From contig NZ_VATA01000015.1 of assembly GCF_005870025.1 (NCBI RefSeq), positions 62,001 to 126,000 on the forward strand: a stretch of DNA of 64,000 nucleotides. Direction: 5' to 3'. Both the position numbers and the translations under genes were made by a program. The notes beneath the pieces were generated by a model, which made no database searches, was not told the DNA's origin, and worked only from the letters and a program-made list of their open reading frames with translations. Positions 17,927-25,412 of the stretch are shown piece by piece. Source of the stretch: Poseidonocella sp. HB161398. Lineage in GTDB: Bacteria > Pseudomonadota > Alphaproteobacteria > Rhodobacterales > Rhodobacteraceae. Every line of letters starts with the position of its first letter. The stretch's first letter is position 1.

Positions 17927-18834
17927 CCCGCTTTCTCGCCATCGGCGAATGCATGATCGAAATGTCCCCCACCCCGGAGGGCACCTACGCGATGGGCTTC
18001 GCCGGCGACACGTTCAACTCCGCCTGGTACGCGAAGCGCCTCGGCGGGCCGGATCTGGACGTGGCCTATCTCTCGGCCGTCGGCGATGACGGCCCCTCGG
18101 CGCAGATGGCCGACTTCATGCGCGCCGCCGGCGTCGCGCCCGAGCTCGCGGTCCGCAAGGGCGGCACGGTCGGGCTCTACATGATCTCGCTGAAGAACGG
18201 CGAGCGCAGCTTCTCCTACTGGCGCTCCACCGCCGCGGCGAAGAGCCTGGCCGACGATCTGGAGGCCCTTCCCGCGGGCGCGGGCGACTTGGCGCTCTTC
18301 TCGGGGATCACCATGGCGATCCTGCCCGAGGCCGGGCGGCAGCGCCTGCTGGACGTGCTGGCAAAGGCGCGCCGCGAGGGCGTGCGGATTGCCTTCGACC
18401 CGAATCTGCGGCCGCGGCTCTGGGCCTCCACCGAAGAGATGTGCCACTGGGTGAGCGAAGCGGCGAAGGTCGCGGATATCGCACTGCCCTCCTACGAGGA
18501 CGAGGAGGCGTATTTCGGCGATGTCTCGAAGCGCGCCACGGCTGATCGCTATGCTGCCGCGGGGGCGTGCCTGGTGGTGGCCAAGGACGGGCCGGAGCCG
18601 GTGCTGATCCTCGAGAACGGCGCCGAGACCCTGGTGCCGCCGCAGATCGTCGCCGAGATCACGGACACGACCGCGGCAGGCGACAGCTTCAATGCGGGCT
18701 TCCTGACGGCCCTGGCGCGCGGCGCCAGCCCGGCGGAGGCCGCCGATCTGGGATGCCGCGTCTCGGCACAGGTGGTGACGAAGCGCGGGGCACTGGTCTC
18801 GATCGATCTTCCGGGCATCGGCATTCCGGCCTGA
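17923..18834 (+). CDS. kdgK: 2-keto-3-deoxygluconate kinase
   Basis: A 303-aa PfkB-family sugar kinase that phosphorylates KDG to KDPG, the common end of both uronate routes here. It shows the N-terminal GECMIEMSP and GFAGDTFNSAWYAKRLGG typical of KdgK, and the C-terminal DTTAAGDSFNAGF anion hole with catalytic Asp254. It overlaps the regulator gene by four bases (ATGA). The following step, KDPG aldolase, is not in the window. It is followed by a strong palindromic repeat. Confidence 0.92.
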   Translation: MTRFLAIGECMIEMSPTPEGTYAMGFAGDTFNSAWYAKRLGGPDLDVAYLSAVGDDGPSAQMADFMRAAGVAPELAVRKGGTVGLYMISLKNGERSFSYWRSTAAAKSLADDLEALPAGAGDLALFSGITMAILPEAGRQRLLDVLAKARREGVRIAFDPNLRPRLWASTEEMCHWVSEAAKVADIALPSYEDEEAYFGDVSKRATADRYAAAGACLVVAKDGPEPVLILENGAETLVPPQIVAEITDTTAAGDSFNAGFLTALARGASPAEAADLGCRVSAQVVTKRGALVSIDLPGIGIPA

Positions 18835-18840
18835 GCCGCC

Positions 18841-18930
18841 CCCTCACCCCGGCCCTCTCCCCGGCGGGGAGAGGGAGTGCGCTCGGGTCCGGGGCGGGGT
18901 GAGGGTGCGGGAGAGGGTGTCCCTCTCCCG
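18841..18930. repeat. REP-like nested palindrome between convergent genes
   Basis: Three perfect inverted repeats lie in 90 bp: an inner hairpin CCCTCTCCCC / GGGGAGAGGG with a GGC loop (18853-18875), an outer pair CCCTCACCCCG (18841-18851) with CGGGGTGAGGG (18895-18905), and a second hairpin CGGGAGAGGG / CCCTCTCCCG with a TGT loop (18908-18930). This CCCTCACCCC...CCCTCTCCCC design is a widespread intergenic palindrome type in proteobacteria. It lies between convergent kdgK and the acyl-CoA dehydrogenase gene and may serve as a two-way terminator. Confidence 0.75.
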
Positions 18931-18938
18931 CCCTGCCC

Positions 18939-20705
18939 TCAGGCGAAGCAGTCTTCGGGCAGCGCGGCGACCGCCTCGGTGCCTGCGACCACCGCGTCCC
19001 GGCGCGCGGCGGCTTCCGGGAAGATCTGGCCGCGGAAGAACTCGGCCAGCCGGATCCGTCCCTCGCGCTCGCCCTCGTCCATGCCGGATTTAAGCGCCGC
19101 GCGATGGGCGCCATAGCCCATCTGCCAGCCGCCGAGCGCCACGCCGAAGCCGTGGAGCACATTGACGGCGGCCGCGTTCTGCATCGCGGGCTCGTCCTTC
19201 ATCGCCAAGAGCCAGTCGACCAGCTCGCTGATCAGATCGGCGGCGGTGTCGATCATCTCCGCCATCGCCGCCCAGTCGGCCTGGTTGCCCTGGGTGGCGC
19301 GCACCGCATCGGCATCGGCGCGCATCTGCGCGACGATCTCGCCCGCCGCCCGGCCGCCGTCGCGGGTGATCTTGCGCCCCGCCAGGTCGAGCGCCTGGAT
19401 GCCGGTCGTGCCCTCGTAGATCGTGGTGATCCGCGCATCGCGGTAGAATTGCGCCGCGCCGGTCTCCTCGACGAAGCCCATGCCGCCATGGACTTGCACC
19501 CCGGCAGAGGCGACATCGACCGCCATCTCGGTGCCCCAGCCCTTCACCACCGGGATCAGCAGGTCGACCCGGCGCTGGTGATAGCCGCGCGCCTCCGCAT
19601 CCGGGTTCCGCGCGGCATGGTCCAGCGAGGCCGCGGCGAGGCAGGCGAGCGCGCGCGCCGCCAGCGTCTTCGCCCGCATCGCGCCGACCATGCGGCGGAC
19701 GTCGCCATGGAAGAGGATCGGATCGCCCGCCTGCCCGCCCGAGGGCGTGCCCTGGCGGCGCTCCCGCGCATAGGCCAGCGCCACCTGGTAGGCATGCTCC
19801 GCCACGCCGATCCCCTGCACGCCGACATTGAGCCGCGCGTTGTTCATCATGGCGAACATGTATTGCAGCCCCTTGTGCGGCTCGCCGATCAGCCAGCCCT
19901 TGGCGCCGCCCGTGTCGCCGAAGGCGAGCGTGCAGGTCGGCGAGGCATGGATGCCGAGCTTGTGCTCGATCGAGACGCAGCGCACGTCGTTCCCGGTGCC
20001 GTCCTCGAGGAACTGCGGCACGAGGAAGAGCGAGATCCCCTTCACCCCCGCGGGCGCGTCCGGCAGCCGGGCCAGCACCAGGTGGATGATGTTGTCGGTC
20101 AGGTCATGCGTGCCGTAGGTGATGAAGATCTTCTGGCCCGAGATCCGGTAATGGTCGCCCTCGGGTTCCGCCTTCGAGCGGATCGCCGCCAGATCCGAGC
20201 CCGCCTGCGGCTCGGTGAGGTTCATCGTGCCGGTCCATTCGCCGGAGACGAGCTTCGGCAGGTAGGCCTCCTTCAGCGCGTCGGAGGCGTAGCCCTCCAG
20301 CGCCTCGATGGCACCCTGCGTCAGCATCGGGCAGAGCTGGAAGGACATGTTGGCGCCCTGGAACATCTCCTGGATGCAGGTATTCACCGCTTGGGGCAGG
20401 CCCATGCCGCCATGCTCGGGGCTGGCGGAGGGGCTGTTCCAGCCCATCTCGACAAGCTGGCCATAGGCCGCCTTCCAGCCCGCGGGCGTGGTCAGCTTGC
20501 CGTCCGCGAATTTGAGCCCCTCGATATCGCCCGGGCGGTTCAAGGGGGCCAGCACCTCGCCCGCGAACTTCCCCGCCTCCTCGAGGATCGCGGCCACCGT
20601 GTCGGGGGTCGCGTCCTCCAGCCCCGGCAGGGCCGCGATGGCGTCGAGACCGCAGAGCTCCTCGAGGATGAACTGCATGTCTCTGAGGGGGGCGGAATAG
20701 GTCAT
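18939..20705 (-). CDS. Acyl-CoA dehydrogenase with DmdC-type C-terminal domain
   Basis: A 588-aa FAD enzyme that oxidises an acyl-CoA to its 2-enoyl-CoA. It is longer than ordinary acyl-CoA dehydrogenases because of extra N- and C-terminal domains, as in the DmdC/AidB-like branch. Visible are MNLTEPQAGSD (FAD/substrate loop), HKLGIHASPTC, and IYEGTTGIQALDL with the catalytic-base Glu. It is the last gene of the synthetase-LivGFKHM operon. The family includes methylmercaptopropionyl-CoA dehydrogenase, but the partner synthetase does not look like DmdB, so the substrate is left open. Confidence 0.85.
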   Translation of the reverse strand: MTYSAPLRDMQFILEELCGLDAIAALPGLEDATPDTVAAILEEAGKFAGEVLAPLNRPGDIEGLKFADGKLTTPAGWKAAYGQLVEMGWNSPSASPEHGGMGLPQAVNTCIQEMFQGANMSFQLCPMLTQGAIEALEGYASDALKEAYLPKLVSGEWTGTMNLTEPQAGSDLAAIRSKAEPEGDHYRISGQKIFITYGTHDLTDNIIHLVLARLPDAPAGVKGISLFLVPQFLEDGTGNDVRCVSIEHKLGIHASPTCTLAFGDTGGAKGWLIGEPHKGLQYMFAMMNNARLNVGVQGIGVAEHAYQVALAYARERRQGTPSGGQAGDPILFHGDVRRMVGAMRAKTLAARALACLAAASLDHAARNPDAEARGYHQRRVDLLIPVVKGWGTEMAVDVASAGVQVHGGMGFVEETGAAQFYRDARITTIYEGTTGIQALDLAGRKITRDGGRAAGEIVAQMRADADAVRATQGNQADWAAMAEMIDTAADLISELVDWLLAMKDEPAMQNAAAVNVLHGFGVALGGWQMGYGAHRAALKSGMDEGEREGRIRLAEFFRGQIFPEAAARRDAVVAGTEAVAALPEDCFA

Positions 20706-20732
20706 GGGGGGATCCTTTCACTCGGGAACGGT

Positions 20733-21656
20733 TCAGAACGATTTCTGGAGGAAGGCGCGCAGCTCGCCGATCACGCCGCGGCGGAAGCTGAGCACGCAGA
20801 TCACGAAGATCACCCCCAGGACGACCGGGACCCAGGCCGATAGCGGACCAGACGCAAGCAGATTCTGCAATGCGACGATGATGCCCGCGCCGACGGCCGG
20901 ACCCGCGATCGTGCCCACGCCGCCCAGAAGCGTCATCAGCACCACCTCGCCCGACATGTGCCAATGCGCGTCGGTCAGCGAGGCGAGCTGGAAGACCACG
21001 GTCTTCAGCGCGCCGGCCAGCCCGGCGAGCGTCGCGGACAGCACGAAGGCCTGCAGCTTGTAGCGCTCGACATCGTAGCCCAGCGAGACCGCGCGGGGCT
21101 CGTTGTCGCGGATCGCCCGCAGCACCTGGCCGAAGGGCGAATGCACGGTGCGGGCGATCAGCCAGAAGGCGGCGAGGAAGATCGCGAGGGTGAAATAGTA
21201 CATGGCCATGTTGTCCTGCAGGTCGATCATACCCAGCAGGCGGCCGCGCGGCACGCCCTGCAGGCCGTTCTCGCCCCCGGTGAAGGGCGCGGAGATGAAG
21301 AGGAAATAGGCCATCTGCGCCAGCGCCAGCGTGATCATGGCGAAGTAGATGCCCTGGCGGCGGATGGCGAGCATCCCCGCGGCGAGCCCCATCACCCCGG
21401 CGGCGGCGGCGCCTGCCAGGATGCCCAGCTCCGTCGGCAGGCCCCAGACCTTGATCGCATGGCCCGCGACATAGGCGGCGCCGCCGAAGAAGGCGGCATG
21501 ACCGAAGCTCAGGAGCCCGCCGAAGCCGAGGATCAGGTTGAAGGCGCAGGCGAAGAGCGCGAAGCAGAGGAACTTCATCAGGAGCACCGGATAGACGAAG
21601 AACGGTGCGGCGATGAGCAGGAGAAGGGCGGCGGCATAGCCGAGTTTCGTGGTCAT
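20733..21656 (-). CDS. livM: HAAT-family ABC permease LivM
   Basis: A 307-aa inner-membrane permease with about eight helices. LSFGHAAFFGGAAYV and GQVLRAIRDNEPRAVSLGYDVERYKLQAF are hallmark LivM segments. It pairs with LivH to import amino acids or small carboxylates. It sits between livH and the acyl-CoA dehydrogenase gene, so the imported compound is probably a carboxylic acid activated by the synthetase encoded at the operon start. Confidence 0.87.
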   Translation of the reverse strand: MTTKLGYAAALLLLIAAPFFVYPVLLMKFLCFALFACAFNLILGFGGLLSFGHAAFFGGAAYVAGHAIKVWGLPTELGILAGAAAAGVMGLAAGMLAIRRQGIYFAMITLALAQMAYFLFISAPFTGGENGLQGVPRGRLLGMIDLQDNMAMYYFTLAIFLAAFWLIARTVHSPFGQVLRAIRDNEPRAVSLGYDVERYKLQAFVLSATLAGLAGALKTVVFQLASLTDAHWHMSGEVVLMTLLGGVGTIAGPAVGAGIIVALQNLLASGPLSAWVPVVLGVIFVICVLSFRRGVIGELRAFLQKSF

Positions 21657-21666
21657 GGCGCCCTCC

Positions 21667-22557
21667 TCACGCGGTCCGGCCGAAGAGGCCCGCAGGCCGC
21701 AGCACCAGCACGATGGCCATCACGAAGAAGATCACCGTCGCCGAGGCCTCGGGCCAGTAGACCTTGGTCAGCCCCTCGATCAGCCCCATGCCGAGCCCGG
21801 TGACGACCGCGCCCATGATCGAGCCCATGCCGCCGATCACCACCACGGCGAAGACGACGATGATCAGGTTCGAGCCCATCAGCGGCGAGACCTGGGTGAT
21901 CGGCGCCGCCAGCACGCCGGCGAAGGCGGCAAGCCCCACGCCGTAGCCATAGGCCAGCGTGGTCAGCAGGGGCACGTTCACCCCGAAGGCCTGCAGGAGC
22001 TTGGGGTTCTCGGTCCCGGCGCGCAGATAGGCGCCGATCTTGGTCCTCTCGAAGATGTACCAGGTCACGCCGCAGGCGATCAGCGAGGCGACGACCACCC
22101 AGCCGCGGTACCAGGGCAGGAACATGAAGCCCAGGTTGATGCCGCCGGTCAGCGCCTTCGGCGTCGGATAGGGCTGGCCCGAGGCGCCGAAGAGCTTGAT
22201 GAAGACGCCCTCGATCACCAGCGCCAGGCCGAAGGTCAGCAGGAGCCCGTAGAGATGGTCGACCCCCGCCAGGCGGCGCAGCAGGAAGCGCTCGATCAGC
22301 ATGCCGAAGCCGCCGACGAGCACCGGCGCCACGATCAGCGCGGCCCAGTAGTTCAGCCCCAGGAAGGTCGCCAGCCCCCAGGCCGAGAAGGCGCCGAGCA
22401 TGTAGAGCGCGCCATGGGCGAAATTCACGATATTGAGCAGGCCGAAGATCACCGCGAGCCCGAGCGACAGGACGGCGTAGAACGCCCCGTTGATCAGGCC
22501 GAGCAGGAGCTGGCCGAAGAGCACCTGCGGCGGAAAGCCCAGAAGGTCAGTCAGCAT
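21667..22557 (-). CDS. livH: HAAT-family ABC permease LivH
   Basis: A 296-aa inner-membrane permease with about eight helices. LGLAVIFGLLNIVNFAHGALYMLGAF near the N-terminus and GGMGSIMGAVVTGLGMGLIEGL near the C-terminus identify LivH. It follows livK across a 58-bp gap that holds a hairpin, and is followed ten bases later by livM. Confidence 0.87.
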   Translation of the reverse strand: MLTDLLGFPPQVLFGQLLLGLINGAFYAVLSLGLAVIFGLLNIVNFAHGALYMLGAFSAWGLATFLGLNYWAALIVAPVLVGGFGMLIERFLLRRLAGVDHLYGLLLTFGLALVIEGVFIKLFGASGQPYPTPKALTGGINLGFMFLPWYRGWVVVASLIACGVTWYIFERTKIGAYLRAGTENPKLLQAFGVNVPLLTTLAYGYGVGLAAFAGVLAAPITQVSPLMGSNLIIVVFAVVVIGGMGSIMGAVVTGLGMGLIEGLTKVYWPEASATVIFFVMAIVLVLRPAGLFGRTA

Positions 22558-22586
22558 GGCATCATCCCGGTAAGGTCAGGAGACCC

Positions 22587-22603
22587 CCCGCGCCACGCGC
22601 GGG
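22587..22603 (-). terminator. Intercistronic hairpin between livK and livH
   Basis: A perfect 7-bp stem CCCGCGC / GCGCGGG with a CAC loop lies between the binding-protein stop and the permease start. It has no T-run. Its place matches the hairpins downstream of the other binding-protein genes here, suggesting differential expression. Confidence 0.45.
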
Positions 22604-22615
22604 AGGCCGGGAAAG

Positions 22616-23818
22616 TCACTTGGTCGGGCAGGTGCTTTCCTCCAGCGTGCCATAGGCTTCTTCGCCCGGGATGGTGCGGACGATGTCGTAGTAGTCCCAG
22701 GGGCCCTTCGATTCCGCGGGCGACTTGACCCGCGCCAGGTACATGTCATGCACCATCCGCCCGTCCGAGCGGATCACCCCGCCCTTGGCGAAGAAGTCGT
22801 CGATCGGCCGGTCGCGCATCCACTCCATCACGGTGTCGGTGTCGTCCGAGCCCGTCGCCTCGATCGCCTTGAGGTAGAAGCTGACCGAGGAATAGACGCC
22901 GGCCTGCACCATCGAGGGCATCGAGCCGGTGCGCTCCATGAACTTCTCGGACCAGGCGCGGGTCTCGTCATCCATGTCCCAGTAGAAGCCGGTGGTCAGC
23001 TGGATGCCCTGCGCGGTCTCCAGCCCCAGCGCATGCACGTCGGTGATGAACATCAGCAGCGCCGCCAGCGACTGCCCCGCCGCCACCAGGCCGAATTCGT
23101 TCGCCGCCTTGATCGCGTTGGTCGTGTCGGCCCCGGCATTGGCCAGGCCGATCACCTTGGCGCCCGAGCCCTGCGCCTGCAGCACGAAGGAGGAGAAGTC
23201 CGAGGCCGGGAAGGGATGCCGGATGGAGCCCAGCACCTTGCCGCCCGCCGCCTCGACCACCTTGGTCACGTCGGCTTCCAGCGCCTGGCCGAAGGCGTAG
23301 TCGGCGGTCAGGAAGTACCAGGTGTCGCCGCCCTCGGCCACGACCGCCTTGCCGGTGCCGTTGGCCAGCGCGGTGGTCGAATAGGTGTAGTGGATGCCCG
23401 AGGGGATGCAGGCGTCGTTGGTCAGGGGCGAGGAGGCCGCGCCGGAGACCAGCACCACCTTGTTCTGCTGCTTGGCGATCTCGAAGACCGCCATCGCGGT
23501 CGAGGTCGTCACCAGCTCGGCGAAGGCGTCGACCTGCTCGTTCTCGCCCCATTCGCGCGCCTTGTTGGCGGCGATGTCGGCCTTGTTCTGGTGGTCGGCC
23601 GTGACCAGCTCGACCGGCACGCCGGCGACCGTGCCGCCGATGTCCTCGATCGCCATCTTCGCGGCCTCGACCGCGCCCGGCCCGGCCAGGTCCGAATAGG
23701 TGCCGGACATGTCGGTCAGAAGGCCGATCTTCACCACGCCGTCGGAGATCTCCGCCGAGGCAGAGGCCGCCATGGCCAGGGTCGATGCGCCAAGCGCAAG
23801 CGTTTTCAGGGTTTTCAT
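22616..23818 (-). CDS. HAAT-family periplasmic binding protein (LivK-like)
   Basis: A 400-aa type I periplasmic binding protein with a signal peptide at about 1-22 (ending ASASAEIS). GLLTDMSGTYSDLAGPGAVEAAKMAIEDIGG is the typical first lobe, and YFLTADYAFGQALEAD the second. ATG 23818 follows GGGAGGAG; an ATG six codons earlier lacks this. Relatives bind amino acids, aromatic acids or short acyl compounds. The acyl-CoA synthetase and dehydrogenase in the same operon favour a carboxylate over an amino acid. Confidence 0.87.
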   Translation of the reverse strand: MKTLKTLALGASTLAMAASASAEISDGVVKIGLLTDMSGTYSDLAGPGAVEAAKMAIEDIGGTVAGVPVELVTADHQNKADIAANKAREWGENEQVDAFAELVTTSTAMAVFEIAKQQNKVVLVSGAASSPLTNDACIPSGIHYTYSTTALANGTGKAVVAEGGDTWYFLTADYAFGQALEADVTKVVEAAGGKVLGSIRHPFPASDFSSFVLQAQGSGAKVIGLANAGADTTNAIKAANEFGLVAAGQSLAALLMFITDVHALGLETAQGIQLTTGFYWDMDDETRAWSEKFMERTGSMPSMVQAGVYSSVSFYLKAIEATGSDDTDTVMEWMRDRPIDDFFAKGGVIRSDGRMVHDMYLARVKSPAESKGPWDYYDIVRTIPGEEAYGTLEESTCPTK

Positions 23819-23841
23819 GTGTCTCCTCCCAGTCACATTCG

Positions 23842-24609
23842 TCAGACGCTCAGGTATTCGTCGAAGACGTGAGCCTTGGTCTCCAGCTCATCGGCGGCCA
23901 CGGTTTCTGCGATATGCCCGTGATCCATGATGAAATGCCGGTCCGCGAGCGGCGCCGCGAAGCGGAAGTTCTGCTCCACCAGAACGATCGTGTAGCCGCG
24001 CGCCTTGAGCACGCCGAGCACGTCGGCGAGCTTGTCGACGATCACCGGGGCGAGCCCTTCGGTGATCTCGTCGAGCAGCAGGATGTCCGCCCCGGTGCGC
24101 AGGATCCGCGCCATGGCCAGCATCTGCTGCTCGCCCCCCGAGAGCCGCGTGCCGGGGCTGCGGCGGCGCTCGGCCAGGTTGGGGAACATCTCGTAGAGCT
24201 CCTCCACCGTCATGCCGCCTCCCGCGACGACGGGGGGCAGCAGCAGGTTCTCCTCCACCGAGAGCGAGGCGAAGATGCCGCGCTCTTCGGGGCAGTAGCC
24301 GACGCCGAGATGGGCGATGGCATGGGGCGGGCGGCCGATCACCTCCTCGCCTTTGAGCATGATCGAGCCGGTGCGCCGCCCGATCAGCCCGACGATCGAG
24401 CGCAGCGTCGTCGTCCGCCCGGCGCCGTTGCGGCCCAGCAGCGTGACCAGCTCGCCGCGGTAGACGCTCAGGTCGATGCCGTGCAGGGCGTGGCTCTCGC
24501 CGTAGAAGGCATGCAGGTCGGAGATGCGGATCTCGGTGATCCTCTCGGCCGCATGCGCGCCGCCGAGCTCGTGGTTGTGGCCGTCGCCGGGCAGATCCAG
24601 GAGGGTCAT
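23842..24609 (-). CDS. livF: HAAT ABC ATPase LivF with Arg in place of the Walker A lysine
   Basis: A 255-aa ATPase of the LivF type. Signature LSGGEQQMLAMARIL, Walker B ILLLDEITEGLAP and the H-loop region are normal. The Walker A reads GRNGAGRTTT (59-68): residue 65, codon CGG at 24417-24415, is Arg where nearly all ABC ATPases have Lys. About 23 extra residues precede the domain. ATG 24609 overlaps the livG stop by four bases. The partner LivG has a normal Lys, so the pair may have one weakened nucleotide site. Confidence 0.87.
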   Translation of the reverse strand: MTLLDLPGDGHNHELGGAHAAERITEIRISDLHAFYGESHALHGIDLSVYRGELVTLLGRNGAGRTTTLRSIVGLIGRRTGSIMLKGEEVIGRPPHAIAHLGVGYCPEERGIFASLSVEENLLLPPVVAGGGMTVEELYEMFPNLAERRRSPGTRLSGGEQQMLAMARILRTGADILLLDEITEGLAPVIVDKLADVLGVLKARGYTIVLVEQNFRFAAPLADRHFIMDHGHIAETVAADELETKAHVFDEYLSV

Positions 24610-25358
24610 GCCGCCCTCCCCATATAGGCTTCCTTGACACGCGGATCGGCGGAGACCTCGGCATAGGTGCCCTCGGTCAGGATCGCCCCGCGCTGCAGCA
24701 CGGTGATCCGGTCGCACAGCGCCGAGACCACGCCCAGGTTGTGCTCCACCATCAGCACGGTGCGGGACTTCGCGACCTCGCGGATCAGCTCGGTGATCCT
24801 GGCGACATCCTCGCGGCCCATGCCCTGGGTCGGCTCGTCGAGCAGCATCAGCTTCGGCTCCTGCGCCAGCGTCGTGGCGATCTCCAGCGCGCGCTTGCGG
24901 CCATAGGCCATCTCGTGGACCTCGGTCTCGGCGTAGCGCTCCAGCCCGACCATGGCGAGAAGCTCCAGCGCGCGGGCGTCGAGCACCTTCAGCGAGCTCT
25001 CGGAGCGCCAGAAATGGAAGGAGGTGCCGAGCTTGCGCTGCAGCGAGACGCGGACATTCTCCAGCGCGGTCATGTGCGGGAAGACGGCCGAGATCTGGAA
25101 GCTGCGGACCATGCCCATCCGGGCGATCTGGGCGGGCTTGGCGCGGGTGATGTCCTGCCCGTCATAGCGCATCGTGCCGCGGGTCGGCTGGTGGACCTTG
25201 GTCAGGAGGTTGAAGACGGTGGTCTTGCCGGCCCCGTTCGGGCCGATCAGCGCATGGATGTCGCCCTTGCGCACTTTCAGGGTCACGTCGTCCACCGCGG
25301 TGAAGCCGAGGAAATCCTTGCTCAGCCCGTCGGTGACGAGGATATGCTCATCGCTCAT
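24606..25358 (-). CDS. livG: HAAT ABC ATPase LivG
   Basis: A 250-aa ATPase with intact Walker A GPNGAGKTT (about 39-47), the LivG-specific RSFQI segment after the Q-loop, and Walker B LMLLDEPTQGM. The signature region reads MAYGRKRALEIA, a LivG-type variant of LSYGxQR. ATG 25358 gives the standard start; the upstream open frame runs into the intergenic gap after the synthetase gene. It precedes livF with ATGA overlap. Confidence 0.88.
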   Translation of the reverse strand: MSDEHILVTDGLSKDFLGFTAVDDVTLKVRKGDIHALIGPNGAGKTTVFNLLTKVHQPTRGTMRYDGQDITRAKPAQIARMGMVRSFQISAVFPHMTALENVRVSLQRKLGTSFHFWRSESSLKVLDARALELLAMVGLERYAETEVHEMAYGRKRALEIATTLAQEPKLMLLDEPTQGMGREDVARITELIREVAKSRTVLMVEHNLGVVSALCDRITVLQRGAILTEGTYAEVSADPRVKEAYMGRAA

Positions 25359-25412
25359 GGGAAATCCGTGATTGCAGTTGCATCGGGGCGGCGGCACCGC
25401 CGCCCGGCGGGC

